The notes: generated by a model from the sequence alone, not told the origin. A stretch of DNA of 64,000 nt from Candidatus Pantoea deserta (GCF_003813865.1 NZ_RMVG01000003.1:186001-250000); one strand, 5' to 3'. Shown: positions 51,077 to 60,964, counted from the first letter of the stretch. Numbers and translations are program-made.

Positions 51077-51556
51077 ATGATGAAAAAGTGGATGCTGATG
51101 GCCACGCTGGCGCTGGCTGGCTGTGCGCAAATCGACAGTTATCAGGAGGCGGTGCAAACGCCTGCGCCTGCCAGCCTACAGGGCAACTGGCAAACGACAG
51201 GACCGCAAAGCGGGCTACGCAGCGATAACGCCCTGGGCAGCCTGATAATTAACGCCGACGGCAGTACCCTGGATTGCCGCCAGTGGATGCGCGTTATTGC
51301 CAAGCCTGGCAAGCTGACGCTGCTTAGCGGTGATTATGTCAACGTTAACCGACAGTCGCGCGTAATGCCGCTCAGCCTGGAAGGAGGCGAACTGCGCTAT
51401 GACGGCCTGACGCTGCGTAAGGTCGAGCGCCCGACGGTCGAATGCCAGCAGGCGCTGGAAGAGGCGGCAAAGCAGCCGCAGGCGACCGTTATCCAGAATA
51501 TCGAGCCGGAAATCCTCAAGTCCGCCATTACGCGGGCTAACGAAGAGAAGCAGTAA
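51077..51556 (+). CDS. yedD: YedD-like lipoprotein
   Basis: A 159-residue lipoprotein (ALAGCA, Cys16). The mature part (LQGNWQTTGPQSGLRSDNALGSLIINADG, LDCRQWMRVIAKPGKL) resembles enteric YedD, encoded beside amyA in E. coli. The start could be 51077 or the Met at 51080. Function unknown in the family. Confidence 0.8.
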   Translation: MMKKWMLMATLALAGCAQIDSYQEAVQTPAPASLQGNWQTTGPQSGLRSDNALGSLIINADGSTLDCRQWMRVIAKPGKLTLLSGDYVNVNRQSRVMPLSLEGGELRYDGLTLRKVERPTVECQQALEEAAKQPQATVIQNIEPEILKSAITRANEEKQ

Positions 51557-51565
51557 CTGCGCACG

Positions 51566-51597
51566 GCCTTATTCCGCCTGGCGCGGCGGAATAAGGC
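51566..51597. terminator. Convergent terminator between yedD and amyA
   Basis: GCCTTATTCCGCC and GGCGGAATAAGGC form a perfect 13-bp stem with a six-base loop. Confidence 0.8.
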
Positions 51598-51604
51598 ATA
51601 TTGA

Positions 51605-53086
51605 TTACTCCGCCAGCACCCAGACGCTGACGCTACCGCCGTTACAGCGCACCACCACTGTGCCTTGCTCATCGGCGATCAGGGTTTCATCGCGATGACC
51701 TAAATAGTCGCGCCAGGCTTTGCCCGCAAAGCCTTCGCCCATCGCCACGCTTTTTTCGCCTTCGTCGCCGTTCGACATAATCACAATGCAGCCCGGCTGT
51801 TCAGCCGTCCCGCTGCGGCTAAACGCAACGCAGTTGGGATGATCGAAATAGTCGGTTTGCGCTCCCCAGCCGTAGATTTGACGGGCGCGGATCAGCGCCT
51901 CCAGTTCAGCGATAGCAGGCATTTCTACGCGATGGGTTTCTCCGTCGCCGCCCTCGTCTTCATAGCTGGCGCCGAAAAGATCGGGATAGAACACCGTCGG
52001 CACGCCCTGTTCGCGCAGCAGAATTAATGCATAGGCCAGCGGCTTAAACCAGGCTTCGACCGGGGCTTCCAGCGACTGAAGCGGCTGGGTGTCGTGGTTA
52101 GCGACGATAGTGACCGCATGCCAGGGATCGGCCTGCACCAGCGAACTGGCGAAGATCTGACTGAGATCGTAATCGCTCCCCTGCGTCGACGCCTGATGAA
52201 AATTCATATGCAACGGGGCGTCGAACAACAGGGTTTTGCCGTCGACCTGTTGAATATAATCCAGCAGCTTGTCTGTTTCGAACGACCAGTACTCGGCGAC
52301 GATGAACATCGGCTCGTCGTTAACCTCCTGCACATGGTCGATCCACTCTTTGTAGAACCAGGCGGGGATGTGTTTTACCGCGTCCAGACGAAACCCGGTG
52401 CAGGGCAGCTGCTCTTTTATCCAGCGCGCCCAGTATTTAAGCTCTTCACGCACGGCATTGTTGCGAAAGTCGATATTCGCGCCCATCAGATAATCGAAAT
52501 TGCCCAGTTCGTTATCGACCTGATCGTTCCAGCCGTCGGCGGTATAGTCATTGACGATTTTGAAAACGCCGTTCTCATCCGGGTTCTCAATATGATCGAC
52601 GCCGCTGAAACATTTATAGTCCCAGACAAATCTGGAGTGCTGGCCCGCGCGCGCGGGAAAACTAAAGCGCGTCCAGGCTTCGCACTCAATCACGTCGTCG
52701 TCGATCTCATCGCGGTTATCGGGATTGACGCGGTTAACGCGCACGCGCTCCTTCTCATCCGCGCCCATTTTATGATTCACCACCACATCGAGCAGCACGC
52801 CGAGATTGTGGGCGCGCAGAGCATCTACCGCGGCCAGCAGCTGCTGTTTGTCGCCATATTTGGTGGCGACGCTGCCTTTCTGATCAAATTCGCCCAGGTC
52901 AAAAAGATCGTAACTGTCGTAACCCACCGAATAGCCGCCCGATTCGCCTTTATACGCAGGCGGTAGCCAGGCCATGGTGATGCCGATGTCGCTCAGCCAG
53001 GCCGCTTTTTCGGCCACTTCAGGCCAGAGTTTGCCGCCATCCGGGTAATACCAGTGGAAAAACTGCAATAAGGTCGGGTTGTGCAT
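51605..53086 (-). CDS. amyA: Cytoplasmic alpha-amylase AmyA
   Basis: A 493-residue GH13 amylase without a signal peptide. Conserved boxes: [16 protein letters not shown] with the catalytic Asp near 235, VAEYW with Glu near 265 and VANHDTQP. It aligns by eye along its full length with E. coli AmyA (495 residues). The ATG at 53086 starts [18 protein letters not shown] as the family does. Confidence 0.96.
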   Translation of the reverse strand: MHNPTLLQFFHWYYPDGGKLWPEVAEKAAWLSDIGITMAWLPPAYKGESGGYSVGYDSYDLFDLGEFDQKGSVATKYGDKQQLLAAVDALRAHNLGVLLDVVVNHKMGADEKERVRVNRVNPDNRDEIDDDVIECEAWTRFSFPARAGQHSRFVWDYKCFSGVDHIENPDENGVFKIVNDYTADGWNDQVDNELGNFDYLMGANIDFRNNAVREELKYWARWIKEQLPCTGFRLDAVKHIPAWFYKEWIDHVQEVNDEPMFIVAEYWSFETDKLLDYIQQVDGKTLLFDAPLHMNFHQASTQGSDYDLSQIFASSLVQADPWHAVTIVANHDTQPLQSLEAPVEAWFKPLAYALILLREQGVPTVFYPDLFGASYEDEGGDGETHRVEMPAIAELEALIRARQIYGWGAQTDYFDHPNCVAFSRSGTAEQPGCIVIMSNGDEGEKSVAMGEGFAGKAWRDYLGHRDETLIADEQGTVVVRCNGGSVSVWVLAE

Positions 53087-53128
53087 GTGCTGTGCTCCAG
53101 CGGGAAGGAAAAGCAAGTATGGAGCACG

Positions 53129-53180
53129 GAAAAAAAAAGACGCACCGGCAGAACAACTATTTTCTCTGCGCGGTGCGTTT
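53129..53180 (-). terminator. Terminator of the fliDST operon
   Basis: On the minus strand ACGCACCG and CGGTGCGT enclose an inner GCAGA/TCTGC stem and are followed by nine T. Confidence 0.75.
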
Positions 53181-53185
53181 CAACA

Positions 53186-53554
53186 TCAGGAGAGCGGCTG
53201 GTTCTCTACAGGAACCATGATACTGCCCTGTTTGCCGTAGGCGCTGAGCACCGATTTCTGACGGGTATTCTGACTCACCAGCGTCGACAGCTCATTCATG
53301 CGCTCCTGGAGCAGGCGTTTGACTTCGCTTTCATTATCCAGAATATGGCGCAGCACCGGACGCAGCTGCTCCTGTGCCTGAACAGAAGGCGAGGCGGCTT
53401 CAGTGGTACGCGCCAGCCGTTGCACCGCGCTGACGTAATCCACTTCCTTTTTGATTAAATCATCCCATTCGCCCTCGGCCGCATGACGCAGCATCTGCTG
53501 GCTAAGATCGAGTAACTGCTGGTAAATGGCAATCAGTTGCGGTGCAAGTATCAT
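53186..53554 (-). CDS. fliT: Flagellar chaperone FliT
   Basis: A 122-residue helical protein in the fliDST order, with YQQLLDLSQQMLRHAAEGEWDDLI near the start. FliT escorts FliD and restrains the FlhDC regulator. Its start abuts the fliS stop. Confidence 0.9.
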   Translation of the reverse strand: MILAPQLIAIYQQLLDLSQQMLRHAAEGEWDDLIKKEVDYVSAVQRLARTTEAASPSVQAQEQLRPVLRHILDNESEVKRLLQERMNELSTLVSQNTRQKSVLSAYGKQGSIMVPVENQPLS

Positions 53555-53964
53555 TAAACGGCGTCCTGAATCAGAGGTTGAGGCTGAGCAACTTCTTTCC
53601 AGGCGTCAGCGATATTACGCAGCAGCGCTTCGACCTCAACGATGGCCTCCACGTCGTTACGTAAATTCGCCTGGAGAAGTCGCCGCACCATGTAGGCGTA
53701 AAGCGATAGCAGGTTAGTGGTGAGCTCATCGCCGCTCTCTTCAGAGAGACCCTGCCTGAGCCCGTTTTCGATAATGTTTATGGCTTTGGAAAGAGAAAGC
53801 CCTTTCCCTTCAATATTGCCGTCCTGCAAAAAAAGGCGGGCGCGAACCAGCGCGCTGAGCGCGCCTTCAAACAGCATATTGATTAACTGATGCTGGCTGG
53901 CACTCATGACGGCGCTTTCAACGCCGATTTTTGCATAGGCCTGGGTGCCATTTGCGGTGTACAT
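53554..53964 (-). CDS. fliS: Flagellin chaperone FliS
   Basis: A 136-residue protein starting MYTANGTQAYAKIGVESAV, with HQLINMLFEGALSALVRARLF and KAINIIENGLRQGL, all FliS hallmarks. AAGGAG precedes the ATG at 53964. It binds the flagellin C-terminus before export. Confidence 0.95.
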   Translation of the reverse strand: MYTANGTQAYAKIGVESAVMSASQHQLINMLFEGALSALVRARLFLQDGNIEGKGLSLSKAINIIENGLRQGLSEESGDELTTNLLSLYAYMVRRLLQANLRNDVEAIVEVEALLRNIADAWKEVAQPQPLIQDAV

Positions 53965-53976
53965 GATCACTCCTTA

Positions 53977-55401
53977 TTACGAGCTGCTTGAGCTGGAGCT
54001 GCTTGACGATTCAAACTGCTGCGTCAGGTAGCTGCTGGTCTGGTTAAGCGAACTCATTAATACGTCAAGCTGCGTGAACTGGGTTTTCAGGCGCGCAATG
54101 GTGTCGGTAATACGGTCGTTCACCTTGTTGTACTGATCGGTGAGATCGTTCAGCGTTTTGCTGACGCCGTCGGTCGCCGACTGCACGATACCGGTGCTGG
54201 AGAGCCAGCTGGTCAGGTTGCTGGCGACGGTAGTGGCGATACCGGTGGTTTTACCGTCGCCGATAATCATCTCTTTAACGCCCGCCATATCGGATGTCAG
54301 GCTGCTGCTCAGTTTGTCCGAGTCCAGCTCCAGCTCACCGGTGGTTGGATCCGAGGTAACGCCAATCTGCGCCAGCGTTTTAAAGGTCGAGGAGCTGGCG
54401 GCGTTGGTCAGCAGGCTCTTTAGCTGGCTCTGAATGGTACGCAGCGTGCTGTCGCCAAGCAGGGCGCCGTTGCTGGAGTCCTGCGAATCCGCGCCGACAT
54501 CGACAGCGGTATATTTCGTCAGGCTGGAGAAGGTGTCCTGCAGCGTATTGTAAGCCGAGACCCAGCTGGTAATGGCGCTGTTGGCTTTTGAGGTGTCGGT
54601 AGCAATGGTCAGCGTCTGGTTGCCGGTGGTGGTGTCGCTCAGGTTAAGCGTTATGCCTTCCAGCGCGTCGCTGATGGTGTTGCTGCTGTTCTCAATGGCA
54701 ATGTTATTGACCGTCAGCTTAGCGTTTTGCGCCGTGACGCTCTCGGTCATCGCATTGCTGCTGGCGCTGGCGTCATAGCCGACGATGCCCTGGAGCGTAT
54801 CGTCACCTGTGACTTTAATGCTGCTGACGGCGTTGTCTGAACCGGTTTCGTTCGAGGTGATGGAGAGGCGGTAGCTGCCGTCCGATACCTTAATAATGCT
54901 GGCGGTGACGCCCGCGTCTGCGCCGTTGATGGCGTCGCGCATGCCGGTCAGCGAGGTCTGGTCGCTGGTCAGCGTAATGTCTTTGCTGGAGCCGTCCGCC
55001 AGCGCGATGCTCAGGGTGCGGCTGCTGGCGGAGCTGTCACCCAGCGCCGTGGTGTTGCTGCTCTGCACTGCCGAAGTCAGGGTCTGCGCCTGCGCCAGCT
55101 GCGATACGCTGATGGTGTACTTACCCGCCACGGTGCTGCCAGATGTCGTGGCGCTAAAGGCGCTGGAGCTGCTGGTGGCTGTAGTGGCGGTAAACAGGTC
55201 CGCATTATTGAGCGTGGTGTTGGCCGTCTGAAAGGTCGTCAGTGCGCTTTTCAGCGTCGCGTAGGCGCTCAGCTTGGCCGTATAAGAGGACTGCTGATTT
55301 GAAATCGGGGTCAGCGCGGCTTTTTCCGCCGTCTGCATACTGTCGAGAATACTGCTTAAGTCCAGGCCTGAACCGATACCCAGGGTAGAGATACTTGCCA
55401 T
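53977..55401 (-). CDS. fliD: Flagellar filament cap FliD
   Basis: A 474-residue hook-associated protein 2: N-terminal GSGLDLSSILDSMQTAEKAAL, conserved C-terminal RIARL-like helix region, and an unusual ten-serine tail. The ATG at 55401 gives the canonical MASISTLGIGSGLD start. It caps the filament so that flagellin can polymerise. A sigma-28 promoter lies upstream on the same strand. Confidence 0.95.
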   Translation of the reverse strand: MASISTLGIGSGLDLSSILDSMQTAEKAALTPISNQQSSYTAKLSAYATLKSALTTFQTANTTLNNADLFTATTATSSSSAFSATTSGSTVAGKYTISVSQLAQAQTLTSAVQSSNTTALGDSSASSRTLSIALADGSSKDITLTSDQTSLTGMRDAINGADAGVTASIIKVSDGSYRLSITSNETGSDNAVSSIKVTGDDTLQGIVGYDASASSNAMTESVTAQNAKLTVNNIAIENSSNTISDALEGITLNLSDTTTGNQTLTIATDTSKANSAITSWVSAYNTLQDTFSSLTKYTAVDVGADSQDSSNGALLGDSTLRTIQSQLKSLLTNAASSSTFKTLAQIGVTSDPTTGELELDSDKLSSSLTSDMAGVKEMIIGDGKTTGIATTVASNLTSWLSSTGIVQSATDGVSKTLNDLTDQYNKVNDRITDTIARLKTQFTQLDVLMSSLNQTSSYLTQQFESSSSSSSSSS

Positions 55402-55444
55402 GCTTGTTTCCTTATCATGTCGACACGGAGAGTGAATACCGGGG

Positions 55445-55471
55445 TTATCGGCGGCGAATAAGGAAAGTTTA
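55445..55471 (-). promoter_or_regulatory. Sigma-28 promoter of fliD
   Basis: On the minus strand TAAA-N15-GCCGATAA, a perfect match to the FliA consensus core, 43 bp before the fliD start. Confidence 0.9.
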
Positions 55472-55635
55472 AAGTTATTCATGACTGCGCGATAAAGCGA
55501 ATAGCGCATATAGAGAAGGGTATTTCTACGGCTAGAAAGGCGGTGATTTTCCTCTAAAGAAGTGGCGGGCGAGGGCGATAAAGATAAGCGTGACAGGTTG
55601 AAGGAAAAAATTTTCACCTGGTACTAAAAAAATTC

Positions 55636-55662
55636 TAAAGGTTGTTTAAGGGCAGACGATAA
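55636..55662 (+). promoter_or_regulatory. Sigma-28 promoter of fliC
   Basis: TAAA (55636-55639), 15 bp, GACGATAA (55655-55662). One mismatch from GCCGATAA. It lies 77 bp before fliC. Confidence 0.9.
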
Positions 55663-55739
55663 CAACTTTGACGGCGCTGAAGCCGGCGGGTTGAAGCCCA
55701 CACCTTAACCGAAAGACTTGATTAACAGGAATATTTATC

Positions 55740-57023
55740 ATGGCCCAAGTCATTAATACCAACAGCCTCTCGCTGATCACTCAGAACAACATCAACAAGA
55801 ACCAGTCTGCTCTGTCTACCTCTATCGAGCGTCTGTCTTCTGGTCTTCGTATCAACAGCGCTAAAGATGACGCTGCTGGTCAGGCGATTGCCAACCGCTT
55901 TACTTCTAACATCAACGGCCTGACTCAGGCTGCGCGTAACGCTAACGACGGTATCTCTGCTGCGCAGACCACTGAAGGCGCGCTGTCTGAAATCAACAAC
56001 AACCTGCAACGTATCCGTGAGCTGACCGTACAGTCTCAGAACGGCACCAACTCTGATTCCGACCTGTCTTCAATCCAGGACGAAATCAAATCCCGTCTGG
56101 ACGAGATCGACCGCGTTTCTGGTCAGACTCAGTTCAACGGCGTGAACGTGCTGGCAAAAGACGGTTCAATGAAAATCCAGGTTGGCGCGAACGATGGCGA
56201 AACCATCTCTATCGACCTGAAAAAAATCGACTCTTCTACTCTGGGTCTGAAAGGTTTCTCTGTTTCTTCTAACGCCCTGAAACTGAGCGATTCCATTACT
56301 CAGGTTGGCGCGAGCGGCTCACTGAAAGACGTTGACCTGTCTTCTGTTGCTACCAGCCTGGGCGTATCTGCAAGCTCCCTGACTCTGCACAACGTGCAGG
56401 ATTCAACCGGCGCTGCAACCTCTACCTATGTGGTTTCTTCTGGCAGCGACAACTACGCGGTCTCTATCGACGACAGCACCGGTGCAGTGCAGCTGAACAC
56501 CACTGACGTAACCTACGACGACAGCGCAAACGGCGTCACCGGCGGTTCAATGACCGGTCAGTTCGTGAAAGTTGGCGCGGACAGCACTGGCGGAGCGGTT
56601 GGCTACGTTACCGTTCAGGGTAAAGATTACAAAACTGACGCGACGGCTATTGATAACGGCGGCGCAACCGGTACTCTGGCTGTTGCCAGCAACATCGGCG
56701 ACATCGCCAGCACCTCGAACGCCAACGCGTTCACCGGCGCAGCGACTTCTGACCCACTGGCTCTGCTGGACAAAGCTATCTCTACCGTAGATACCTTCCG
56801 TTCAAGCCTGGGTGCGGTACAGAACCGTCTGGATTCTGCTATCACCAACCTGAACAACACCACGACTAACCTGTCTGAAGCACAGTCTCGTATTCAGGAT
56901 GCTGACTACGCGACCGAAGTTTCAAACATGTCTAAAGCACAGATCATCCAGCAGGCTGGTAACTCCGTGTTGGCGAAAGCTAACCAGGTTCCGCAGCAGG
57001 TTCTGTCTCTGCTTCAGGGCTAA
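55740..57023 (+). CDS. fliC: Flagellin FliC
   Basis: A 427-residue flagellin. Residues 1-175 and 340-427 are the conserved D0/D1 regions (MAQVINTNSLSLITQNNINK, ERLSSGLRINSAKDDAAGQ, NSVLAKANQVPQQVLSLLQG). The variable middle (about 180-335) is surface exposed and short. Conserved ends also carry TLR5 and FliS contacts. Codon usage is strongly biased, as in highly expressed genes. Confidence 0.97.
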   Translation: MAQVINTNSLSLITQNNINKNQSALSTSIERLSSGLRINSAKDDAAGQAIANRFTSNINGLTQAARNANDGISAAQTTEGALSEINNNLQRIRELTVQSQNGTNSDSDLSSIQDEIKSRLDEIDRVSGQTQFNGVNVLAKDGSMKIQVGANDGETISIDLKKIDSSTLGLKGFSVSSNALKLSDSITQVGASGSLKDVDLSSVATSLGVSASSLTLHNVQDSTGAATSTYVVSSGSDNYAVSIDDSTGAVQLNTTDVTYDDSANGVTGGSMTGQFVKVGADSTGGAVGYVTVQGKDYKTDATAIDNGGATGTLAVASNIGDIASTSNANAFTGAATSDPLALLDKAISTVDTFRSSLGAVQNRLDSAITNLNNTTTNLSEAQSRIQDADYATEVSNMSKAQIIQQAGNSVLAKANQVPQQVLSLLQG

Positions 57024-57045
57024 TGGTTCTCTGATGAACCTCTTA

Positions 57046-57071
57046 AAACCCCGCTCCGGCGGGGTTTTTTT
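57046..57071 (+). terminator. Terminator of fliC
   Basis: AAACCCCGC-TCC-GGCGGGGTTTTTTT. Confidence 0.9.
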
Positions 57072-57188
57072 ATATCTGAGATAACCCTCATGAGTGTCAG
57101 CTGTTGAAACCATAGAGCAACGGGAAAGTTTGATATTCTCTTGCGTAACTTTTTGGTTTTCACCGGTCAGGCAACAGTAGGGAGAGTT

Positions 57189-58391
57189 ATGAAAGAGATT
57201 TCTGTACTCGAACCCGTTTTTTATAGCGAGTTCAGATGTACTGGCGGCGAGTGCCGCGAACACTGCTGTAAAGGCTGGAACATTGTTCTGGATAAGCCGA
57301 CAGTCAATCATTACTTAAACAGCAGCGATGCTGAAATCAGAGCGATTGCTAAAACTAATATTATTAAAACAAAAAAAAGCTACGCTGACTGGGGAAAAAT
57401 AAGCTTCTCGCAAAAAGATGATTGTGCTTTTATGGATGAGGCAAGATTATGCTCTATTCATAAAAAGTTGGGCGCCGCTGCACTAAGCCCAACTTGCGCT
57501 AACTACCCCCGAATGCAGAAAGCCACCAGATATGAAATTAAGCAGACTTTGACGCTGTCTTGTCCTGAGGCGGCGAAGAAATTGCTGTTGAATAGCAACG
57601 CCATGCTACTTCGCGAGAAAAAAGAGCTGCGCGCTCGCGAGTTAAACGCGCCCGAGCTGAATGAGGAAGGGCGATTGATTAATCTGATGTGTACCAATAT
57701 TCTCTTCGGCTGCGGGTCCCATACGCAACAGGGATTGTATGGTATAGCCATGCTTTTTCTTTATCTTGAAAAACTGGAAAATAACGAAGAAAAGTATGCA
57801 AAAGCAGAAGAGTATTTTGCCTCTGTTCTACACTCTGTAGAAAATGGCGAAGTGCAGCAGTTAATCGATAAAATTAAGCCGGACTATCAGTTGCAGTGGC
57901 GTTTACTGCTTCGCTTGCTGAATTATCTCAGAAATAAAAAATCCGTGCGAGGCAAAGCCACGTTACAGCGCTACGTTGATAACCTGTATTCAATCCTGAG
58001 CGACATCGCCGATGATGGACGGGTTAATTTACCCATGCAGCGTCTTGATAATGCCTGGAAAGAGAAAGTTGCGCCCTGGTTAGCCGAACGCCCGCATATT
58101 ATGCGTAATTACCTCCAGTACCGTATGTATAATGACGGCTTTCCGGCGATCAAAACCCATAGCAGACTGGCCAACCTCTATCTTCTTACCGCAGAATGGT
58201 TTTTGTTAAAGTCCCTGGTATCCTCTTGCGTTGCACAGGATGGCAATATCACTGAAGATGATGTGATCAACGTCATTTACAGCTTTCACACCCTGACCAA
58301 ACACGATCGCCTTTCTGATAAAGCCTTTCTGAATGAGATCGACAAGACCAAGGTTAATGACGACATTTCGTTAATTTATTTACTGACTTAA
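57189..58391 (+). CDS. fliB: Flagellin lysine-N-methylase FliB
   Basis: A 400-residue protein with the FliB cysteine pattern: CTGGECREHCCKGW near the N-terminus, DDCAFM, LCSIHKKLG, SPTCANYPR and LSCPEAAK, likely an iron-sulfur site for radical-SAM-type chemistry. It methylates surface lysines of flagellin. The ATG at 57189 follows GGGAGAG. It is AT-richer than fliC and has its own terminator. Confidence 0.88.
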   Translation: MKEISVLEPVFYSEFRCTGGECREHCCKGWNIVLDKPTVNHYLNSSDAEIRAIAKTNIIKTKKSYADWGKISFSQKDDCAFMDEARLCSIHKKLGAAALSPTCANYPRMQKATRYEIKQTLTLSCPEAAKKLLLNSNAMLLREKKELRARELNAPELNEEGRLINLMCTNILFGCGSHTQQGLYGIAMLFLYLEKLENNEEKYAKAEEYFASVLHSVENGEVQQLIDKIKPDYQLQWRLLLRLLNYLRNKKSVRGKATLQRYVDNLYSILSDIADDGRVNLPMQRLDNAWKEKVAPWLAERPHIMRNYLQYRMYNDGFPAIKTHSRLANLYLLTAEWFLLKSLVSSCVAQDGNITEDDVINVIYSFHTLTKHDRLSDKAFLNEIDKTKVNDDISLIYLLT

Positions 58392-58401
58392 TCACACCAG
58401 T

Positions 58402-58435
58402 AGCTGTAGGTGAGCTGACGTACAGCTATTTTTTT
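58402..58435 (+). terminator. Terminator of fliB
   Basis: AGCTGTA and TACAGCT around a 12-base loop, then ATTTTTTT. Confidence 0.7.
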
Positions 58436-58554
58436 GTCATTCAGCAGCACGTCCATGCTGTCCGCTTAATGTTACAGATCCTCGTCAGCCTGCCGATAAC
58501 ACCCTACACAACAGCATCTCTTTTTAGCCCGATTTTTCTTTTTCTGGAGTGTCT

Positions 58555-59523
58555 ATGCGCTTCAATTATGACTTGTTACCTGGTGAGAAGCTGACCTTTG
58601 ACGAGATTGCGCTGCGTTACGCGCAGCAGCATCCCGACGAAAAGGCGCTCACCGTACGCGGATTGCTGAGTCCCTCTACCAGCCACCGTACGCTGCGCAT
58701 TCGTGCGGTCTTTGCCAGCGAAGAGAGCAACAGCCCGCTGGAGGATCTGCTGTTTATCTCCGACGACAATGAGCGCAAAAACTATCTGCGCCGCTTTGAG
58801 CACTATCTCAAGTCGCAACAGCCTTTTGCCTGTTTCCGCCGCAGCAGCGAGGAGCAGCGCGATAACCTCTGGCAGGTTATGGGCGAGAGCCGGGTCTATG
58901 CCATGCTCGATCCCCAGTCGACGACCGCGCAAAACCTGCTGACCAGTCGCGGCTATCAGCTGGTGATGATGCGTGAGGATGAGCACGACGCCTGGTGGCA
59001 GCTTTTCGATCCGCAGTCGCATCCCTGTTTTCCGCTTTCTCGCCGCATTCAGTTTATTGTGGTGCTCAGCATGCCGCAGCATAAAGTGCCCACGGCGGTC
59101 ATGGCTGGCATGGAAGTCGGACGGCGCGTTAAAGCCAGTCTGTTTCAGCGCGCCAGCCAGGCAGAGTTTCTGACGGCGGTCAAGGCGCGCTATGGCGGCT
59201 GCGTCATGACCGGGACGCGTCTTACGGATCGCCACCGCTGGCCCTGGGTGGAAGCCTGCCATATCGATACGCGCGTCAACGAAGAGGGCATGCTGGCGGA
59301 CAATAGCGTCGATAACGGCCTTTTCCTGCGCAGCGATCTGCACCGTTTGTTTCTCAATAAACTGATAAGTATCGATGGTGAATCCGGCCAGATTCGCTTT
59401 CATTCAGACCCGGAAACCCGGCAAAGCATAAGCCCTTATTATCAGGCGCTTGACGGGCAAGTCTGCGCGCTATGGGAGGCGGTGCCGCCCGCCACGCGGC
59501 AGCGGCTGCGCGCAACAGGCTAA
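58555..59523 (+). CDS. HNH endonuclease-domain protein between fliB and fliA
   Basis: A 322-residue protein. The C-terminal third has an HNH_2-type site: CVMTGTRL at about 216-223, WVEACHIDTR with His236, DNGLFLRSDLHRLF with Asn254 and His263, and NKLISID. The N-terminal 200 residues are unassigned. The ATG at 58555 has GGAG five bases upstream. A role in defence or DNA repair is possible; a flagellar role is not evident. Confidence 0.75.
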   Translation: MRFNYDLLPGEKLTFDEIALRYAQQHPDEKALTVRGLLSPSTSHRTLRIRAVFASEESNSPLEDLLFISDDNERKNYLRRFEHYLKSQQPFACFRRSSEEQRDNLWQVMGESRVYAMLDPQSTTAQNLLTSRGYQLVMMREDEHDAWWQLFDPQSHPCFPLSRRIQFIVVLSMPQHKVPTAVMAGMEVGRRVKASLFQRASQAEFLTAVKARYGGCVMTGTRLTDRHRWPWVEACHIDTRVNEEGMLADNSVDNGLFLRSDLHRLFLNKLISIDGESGQIRFHSDPETRQSISPYYQALDGQVCALWEAVPPATRQRLRATG

Positions 59524-59615
59524 ACGACATTCAGAGAGCGGGACCATTCGCTCTCTGACATAACAAAAATGAAATAACCTCGCTTTTGCCCGCCTATTCA
59601 GCCAATCGATCCCCC

Positions 59616-59642
59616 TACAGAATTGGATAATCCTGCCGATAA
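59616..59642 (+). promoter_or_regulatory. Sigma-28 promoter of fliA
   Basis: TACA-N15-GCCGATAA (59616-59642), one mismatch in the -35. It fits autoregulation of fliA, as in E. coli. Confidence 0.7.
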
Positions 59643-59666
59643 CTTTATTAACGCAGGGTAGTCAAC

Positions 59667-60389
59667 GTGAACGATTTCTATACCGCCGAAGGCGTGATGG
59701 ATAAACATTCGCTCTGGCAGCGCTACGTCCCGCTGGTGCGCCATGAAGCATTGCGTTTGCAGGTGCGTCTGCCTGCAAGCGTGGAGCTTGACGATCTGTT
59801 GCAGGCCGGAGGTATTGGCTTGCTGAATGCTGTAGAGCGTTACGACGCGCTACAGGGGACAGCATTCACCACCTACGCCGTGCAGCGCATCCGTGGCGCA
59901 ATGCTGGATGAACTTCGCAGTCGCGACTGGGCGCCGCGTAGCGTGCGCCGCAACGCGCGCGAAGTGGCAGGCGCGATGCATCAGGTCGAACAGAGTATGG
60001 GTCGCGCAGCCACCGAGCAGGAAGTTGCCGATCGGCTGAATGTCTCGCTGGAAGAGTACCGGCAGATCTTGCTGGACACCAACAATAGCCAGCTTTTCTC
60101 TTACGACGAGTATCGGGAAGAACACGGCGACAGTGCGGAGCTGGTCACGGAAGGGCACGAAGAGGCTAATCCGCTGCATCAGTTGCTGGAAGGGAATCTG
60201 CGTGAACGCGTCATTGAAGCGATCGAAGCCTTACCCGAACGCGAAAAAATGGTGCTGACACTGTACTACCAGGAAGAACTGAATCTGAAAGAGATTGGCG
60301 CAGTACTTGACGTGGGTGAATCACGCGTCAGTCAGCTGCACAGTCAGGCGATAAAACGCCTGCGTGCCCGACTTACGGGAGCGCGCTGA
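59667..60389 (+). CDS. fliA: Flagellar sigma factor FliA (sigma-28)
   Basis: A 240-residue sigma factor with region 2 (DDLLQAGGIGLLNAVERYD, YAVQRIRGAMLDELRSRDW), region 3 and region 4 (LPEREKMVLTLYYQEELNLKEIG, RVSQLHSQAIKRLR). The start is GTG, as in E. coli. It drives fliC, fliD and its own promoter here. Confidence 0.96.
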   Translation: MNDFYTAEGVMDKHSLWQRYVPLVRHEALRLQVRLPASVELDDLLQAGGIGLLNAVERYDALQGTAFTTYAVQRIRGAMLDELRSRDWAPRSVRRNAREVAGAMHQVEQSMGRAATEQEVADRLNVSLEEYRQILLDTNNSQLFSYDEYREEHGDSAELVTEGHEEANPLHQLLEGNLRERVIEAIEALPEREKMVLTLYYQEELNLKEIGAVLDVGESRVSQLHSQAIKRLRARLTGAR

Positions 60390-60438
60390 CGGCTTCAGTT
60401 CCTGGCGATCAAAAAATAATAAAACCGGGGACTCAGCA

Positions 60439-60942
60439 ATGGGAGCCAAATCCAAAGCCAGACCTTTAAGCCGTTATCTTAAAGACTACAAACATAGCCA
60501 GAGTCACTGTTCTCATTGTGGCAAGGTACTTGACCGCATGGCGTTAGTCTTTCGCGGGCAGATCATCAATAAAGAGGCCATTGCGCGCATGGACCAGATG
60601 ATTGATGAGCAGCTATGGCTGAAATTACAGCCAGAACTTACCGCGCTGTGCCGTTTTTGTAGTGATATTTTTTGCAATACGCATCCTAATTACTTCGACA
60701 TTATGGCGTTCAAACAGTATCTGTTTGAGCAAACGGAAATGAGCCACAGCACGATCCGCGAATATGTGGTTCGGCTGCGTCGTCTGGACGATATGCTTAA
60801 GGCCAAAAATTTCCCGGCCGATCGTTTAAGCGGCAATAGCTGGCATGCATGCCTCGAGAACGACCTGCCTGACGCAGGAAACAATAATTACCGTATCGCC
60901 TTGCGCAAATACGATCAATTTTTAGGCTGGCAGCGCAGCTAG
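60439..60942 (+). CDS. fliZ: Flagellar regulator FliZ
   Basis: A 167-residue protein matching E. coli FliZ in RPLSRYLKDYKHSQSHCSHC, ALCRFCSDIFC, FKQYLFEQTEMS, REYVVRLRRLDD and NNNYRIALRKYDQF. It lacks the last 15 or so residues of the E. coli protein. FliZ competes with sigma-S promoters and promotes motility. Confidence 0.93.
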   Translation: MGAKSKARPLSRYLKDYKHSQSHCSHCGKVLDRMALVFRGQIINKEAIARMDQMIDEQLWLKLQPELTALCRFCSDIFCNTHPNYFDIMAFKQYLFEQTEMSHSTIREYVVRLRRLDDMLKAKNFPADRLSGNSWHACLENDLPDAGNNNYRIALRKYDQFLGWQRS

Positions 60943-60964
60943 TCAATGACCCTTGCTGTTCTGA

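Noticed and set aside
52094..52966. 290-codon plus frame antisense to amyA
   Set aside because: Antisense shadow of a highly conserved amylase gene; no signals.
54896..55231. 111-codon plus frame antisense to fliD
   Set aside because: It reflects the Ser/Thr/Ala-rich codons of fliD read backward.
58576..59403. 275-codon minus frame opposite the HNH gene
   Set aside because: No ribosome site or domain; the plus frame carries the HNH motifs.
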